From Chloroflexota bacterium (GTDB lineage: Bacteria > Chloroflexota > Anaerolineae > Anaerolineales > DRKV01): a DNA stretch of 7,735 nt. Numbering within the stretch: position 1 is the stretch's first letter; every line of letters begins with the position of its first letter. The translations under genes and the position numbers were made by a program. The notes beneath the pieces are model-generated. The model was not told the origin of the DNA. It did not search any database and saw only the letters and a list, made by a program, of their open reading frames with translations. Of the stretch, positions 6,193-7,735 are shown piece after piece. The stretch lies in NCBI GenBank assembly GCA_011051635.1, contig DRKV01000021.1:1-7735 (forward strand), written 5' to 3'.

Positions 6193-6210
6193 CACCATCA
6201 GGAGACCGCT

Positions 6211-6765
6211 ATGAGAGACTATCACGATTTCCTCGGCGAGATACTCATCTCCGAAGAGCAGTTGCAGGCCCGGATTGCCGAATTGGGAGAGCAAATCAGC
6301 CGCGATTACGCTGGAGAAGACCTGCTCCTGGTGTGCATCTTGCGCGGCGGCGTGCTTTTCCTCACCGACCTGATGCGTCAAATCTCCGTTCCCCACGCCA
6401 TTGACTTCATGTCCGTGTCTTCCTACGGCATTGGGGCGCGGCAGCGCAGCGGGCAGGCGCGCATCAACCTGGATATCAACACCGATATTTACAACCGCAA
6501 CGTCCTGTTGGTGGAAGACATCGTGGATAGCGGCTACACCCTGGAGGCTGTCCTCTCCCTGCTGCGTACCCGCCGCCCGAAGACCCTCCGCACCTGCATC
6601 CTTCTGGATAAAGCCGAGCGCCGCGAAGTGGATGTTCCCGTGGATTACTGCGGCTTTACCATCCCCAACGTCTTCGTTTTCGGCTACGGCCTGGATATCG
6701 ATGAGTACTACCGCAACCTGCCTTTCATCGGGATAGTGGATTTGGAGAAATACGAATCCCCGTGA
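6211..6765 (+). CDS. hpt: Hypoxanthine phosphoribosyltransferase
   Basis: Converts hypoxanthine (and usually guanine) plus PRPP to IMP (GMP) in cytosolic purine salvage. The 184-residue product is a full-length bacterial HPRT. It has the pyrophosphate-binding loop LRGG (44-47), the flexible-loop SYG (71-73), the PRPP signature VLLVEDIVDSGYTL (98-111, with acidic pair E102-D103 and D106), the base-contacting LLDKAERR segment (131-138, K134), and the C-terminal VFGYGLDIDEYYRNLPFIG block (155-174). The ATG at 6211 is preceded by AGGAG at 6200-6204. The stop codon TGA lies inside GTGA, whose GTG starts the next gene, so the two are probably translationally coupled. I see no separate promoter between tdk and hpt. 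Confidence 0.97.
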   Translation: MRDYHDFLGEILISEEQLQARIAELGEQISRDYAGEDLLLVCILRGGVLFLTDLMRQISVPHAIDFMSVSSYGIGARQRSGQARINLDINTDIYNRNVLLVEDIVDSGYTLEAVLSLLRTRRPKTLRTCILLDKAERREVDVPVDYCGFTIPNVFVFGYGLDIDEYYRNLPFIGIVDLEKYESP

Positions 6766-7735
6766 TTCCGCCCGCTCCCCGGAAACCGCCCCTCCCGCAT
6801 TTGTTGGCCCCCTACGCCGGACGTTGGGTCGCGCTGGTGGAGGGGCGTGTAGTGGCCCAGGGCGGCACCCCCGAACAGGCCCGGCAGGCGGCGCAGCGCG
6901 CCCGCCCCAAGGAGCGCCTCACCCTGATTTTCGTCCCTATGGAAAATTCCCTGCTCTACTCCCCGCTGTTTGAACGCGTCCGGCAGATGCTGCCCGACGA
7001 AACGCGCCTCTACCTCGTTGGCGGCGCGGTGCGCGATGCTCTGCGGGGACGCGCCTCCCACGACCTGGATTTCTCCGTCCGGGGGGATGCCCGCGCCGTG
7101 GCGCGGCGGGTGGCCGATGCCTTGGGGGCGGCCTATTCCCCCCTCCACGATGATTTCGACGCCGGGCGCGTCGTCATCCAGGAAGCGGATGGGCGCTACG
7201 TTCTCGATTTCATCGGCCTGCACCCCGAGGGCCTGGAGGCCGACCTGCGGGCGCGGGATTTCACCGTCAACGCCATCGCCGTGGACGTGCGTGCCCCGCA
7301 GGAGTTGCTCGACCCCCTGGGTGGCGCTTCTGACCTGCTCAACGGCGTGCTCCGCGCCTGCTCTCCCACCAGTTTGCAGGATGACCCGGTGCGGGTGCTG
7401 CGCGCCGTGCGGATGGCCGCCTCCCTGGATTTGCACATCCACCCCGACACCCGCCGCCAGATACGCGCCGCGGTATCGGCGCTGGAACGCGTCTCCCCGG
7501 AACGGATACGCACCGAACTACTGCGCATCCTAGGCGGGCCGCGTCCGGCGGCCTCCCTGCGGGCGCTGGATATGCTCGGCGTATTGCCCGCCGTCCTGCC
7601 CGAAACCGCCGCCCTCAAGGGGGTGCAACAGACGCCCCCGCATGTATACGACGTATGGGAGCATACCCTGGCGGTCGTCGAGCGGTTGGATGCGCTGCTC
7701 TCCGCCCTCGGCCCGACCTACGATGCCGATACCTC
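6762..7735 (+). CDS. CCA-adding / poly(A) polymerase family nucleotidyltransferase, 3' end beyond the window
   Basis: Member of the class II tRNA nucleotidyltransferase / poly(A) polymerase family, which adds or repairs the 3' CCA of tRNAs; a CCA enzyme cannot be told from a poly(A) polymerase by eye. In the visible 324 residues: LVGGAVRD (85-92), catalytic DLD with D101 and D103, RDFTVNAIAVD (165-175), DDPVRVLRAVR (207-217), ERIRTELLRIL (247-257), and the opening of an HD-type domain, HVYDVWEHT (294-302), where the window ends soon after. The GTG at 6762 overlaps the hpt stop in GTGA; no strong ribosome binding site is seen, so coupling is likely. The catalytic part begins near residue 65. 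Before it sits an extra segment (about 16-60) reading YAGRWVALVEGRVVAQGGTPEQA, then PKERLTLIFVP, which resembles the small DUF5678 domain. ATG at 6939 is an alternative start but would discard this coherent segment. Confidence 0.92.
   Translation, partial: MIPPAPRKPPLPHLLAPYAGRWVALVEGRVVAQGGTPEQARQAAQRARPKERLTLIFVPMENSLLYSPLFERVRQMLPDETRLYLVGGAVRDALRGRASHDLDFSVRGDARAVARRVADALGAAYSPLHDDFDAGRVVIQEADGRYVLDFIGLHPEGLEADLRARDFTVNAIAVDVRAPQELLDPLGGASDLLNGVLRACSPTSLQDDPVRVLRAVRMAASLDLHIHPDTRRQIRAAVSALERVSPERIRTELLRILGGPRPAASLRALDMLGVLPAVLPETAALKGVQQTPPHVYDVWEHTLAVVERLDALLSALGPTYDADT

Noticed and set aside
5359..6396. A 345-codon - strand frame opposite tdk and the start of hpt
   Set aside because: It is antisense to well-supported enzymes, shows no family motif, and would cross the terminator hairpin and the palindrome.
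6708..7442. A 244-codon - strand frame and a 187-codon + strand frame (6970-7533) over the nucleotidyltransferase
   Set aside because: Both are shadows. Only the frame starting at 6762 carries the VGGAVRD, DLD and RDFTVNAIAVD motifs.
1..7735. CRISPR array, tRNA or rRNA gene, transposase or phage gene
   Set aside because: I saw no spaced repeat array, no tRNA-like cloverleaf and no transposase or integrase motif on either strand. The only tandem repeat is the coding 21-bp array at the start.

Overview
The window reads as one end of a metagenome-assembled or draft contig from a GC-rich bacterium. The first 18 bases match the 3' end of the Illumina TruSeq read-1 adapter, so they are an artefact and genomic sequence begins at about base 19. 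The gene content fits a member of the Chloroflexota, probably Anaerolineae-like. The clues are a glycine/tryptophan-repeat tail of a kind I associate with subtilases of that group, a cyclase-NTPase-TPR giant protein, a ribosomal protein L31 with a fused RNA polymerase alpha-CTD-like domain, and a perfect intergenic palindrome. This placement is inference from remembered family patterns, not a computed result.

Layout. (1) Bases 19-208, + strand: the C-terminal end of a secreted-protease-like gene whose first bases are a 21-bp tandem repeat, followed by a textbook terminator hairpin at 294-328. (2) Bases 470-3967, - strand, convergent with the protease: a 1165-residue signalling protein with an N-terminal zinc ribbon, one class III (IIIb-type) adenylate cyclase domain, an AAA/STAND-like NTPase and a long TPR array, laid out like mammalian soluble adenylyl cyclase. 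(3) A divergent intergenic region, 3968-4234, with a perfect sigma-70 consensus promoter (TTGACA, 17 bp, TATAAT) and a leader of about 130 nt. (4) A ribosomal protein operon rplU-rpmA-rpmE (4235-5325), closed by a strong hairpin at 5361-5391. The L31 gene is about twice the usual length. (5) A salvage and RNA-maturation cluster: thymidine kinase (tdk), hypoxanthine phosphoribosyltransferase (hpt) and a CCA-adding/poly(A) polymerase-family nucleotidyltransferase that runs off the end of the window. A perfect 15-bp-stem palindrome lies between tdk and hpt. The nucleotidyltransferase starts at a GTG overlapping the hpt stop codon and carries an extra small N-terminal domain.

How the genes fit together. 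The right half is a growth-linked block: large-subunit ribosomal proteins L21, L27 and L31, thymidine and purine salvage, and tRNA 3'-end maturation. The rpmE-tdk adjacency is a recurring bacterial arrangement. The left half is accessory: an extracellular protease end and a cAMP-signalling protein. The most unusual item is the L31-alpha-CTD fusion. The tail keeps most of the positions that in E. coli alpha-CTD contact DNA, which raises the possibility of a ribosomal protein with its own nucleic-acid or transcription-related activity.
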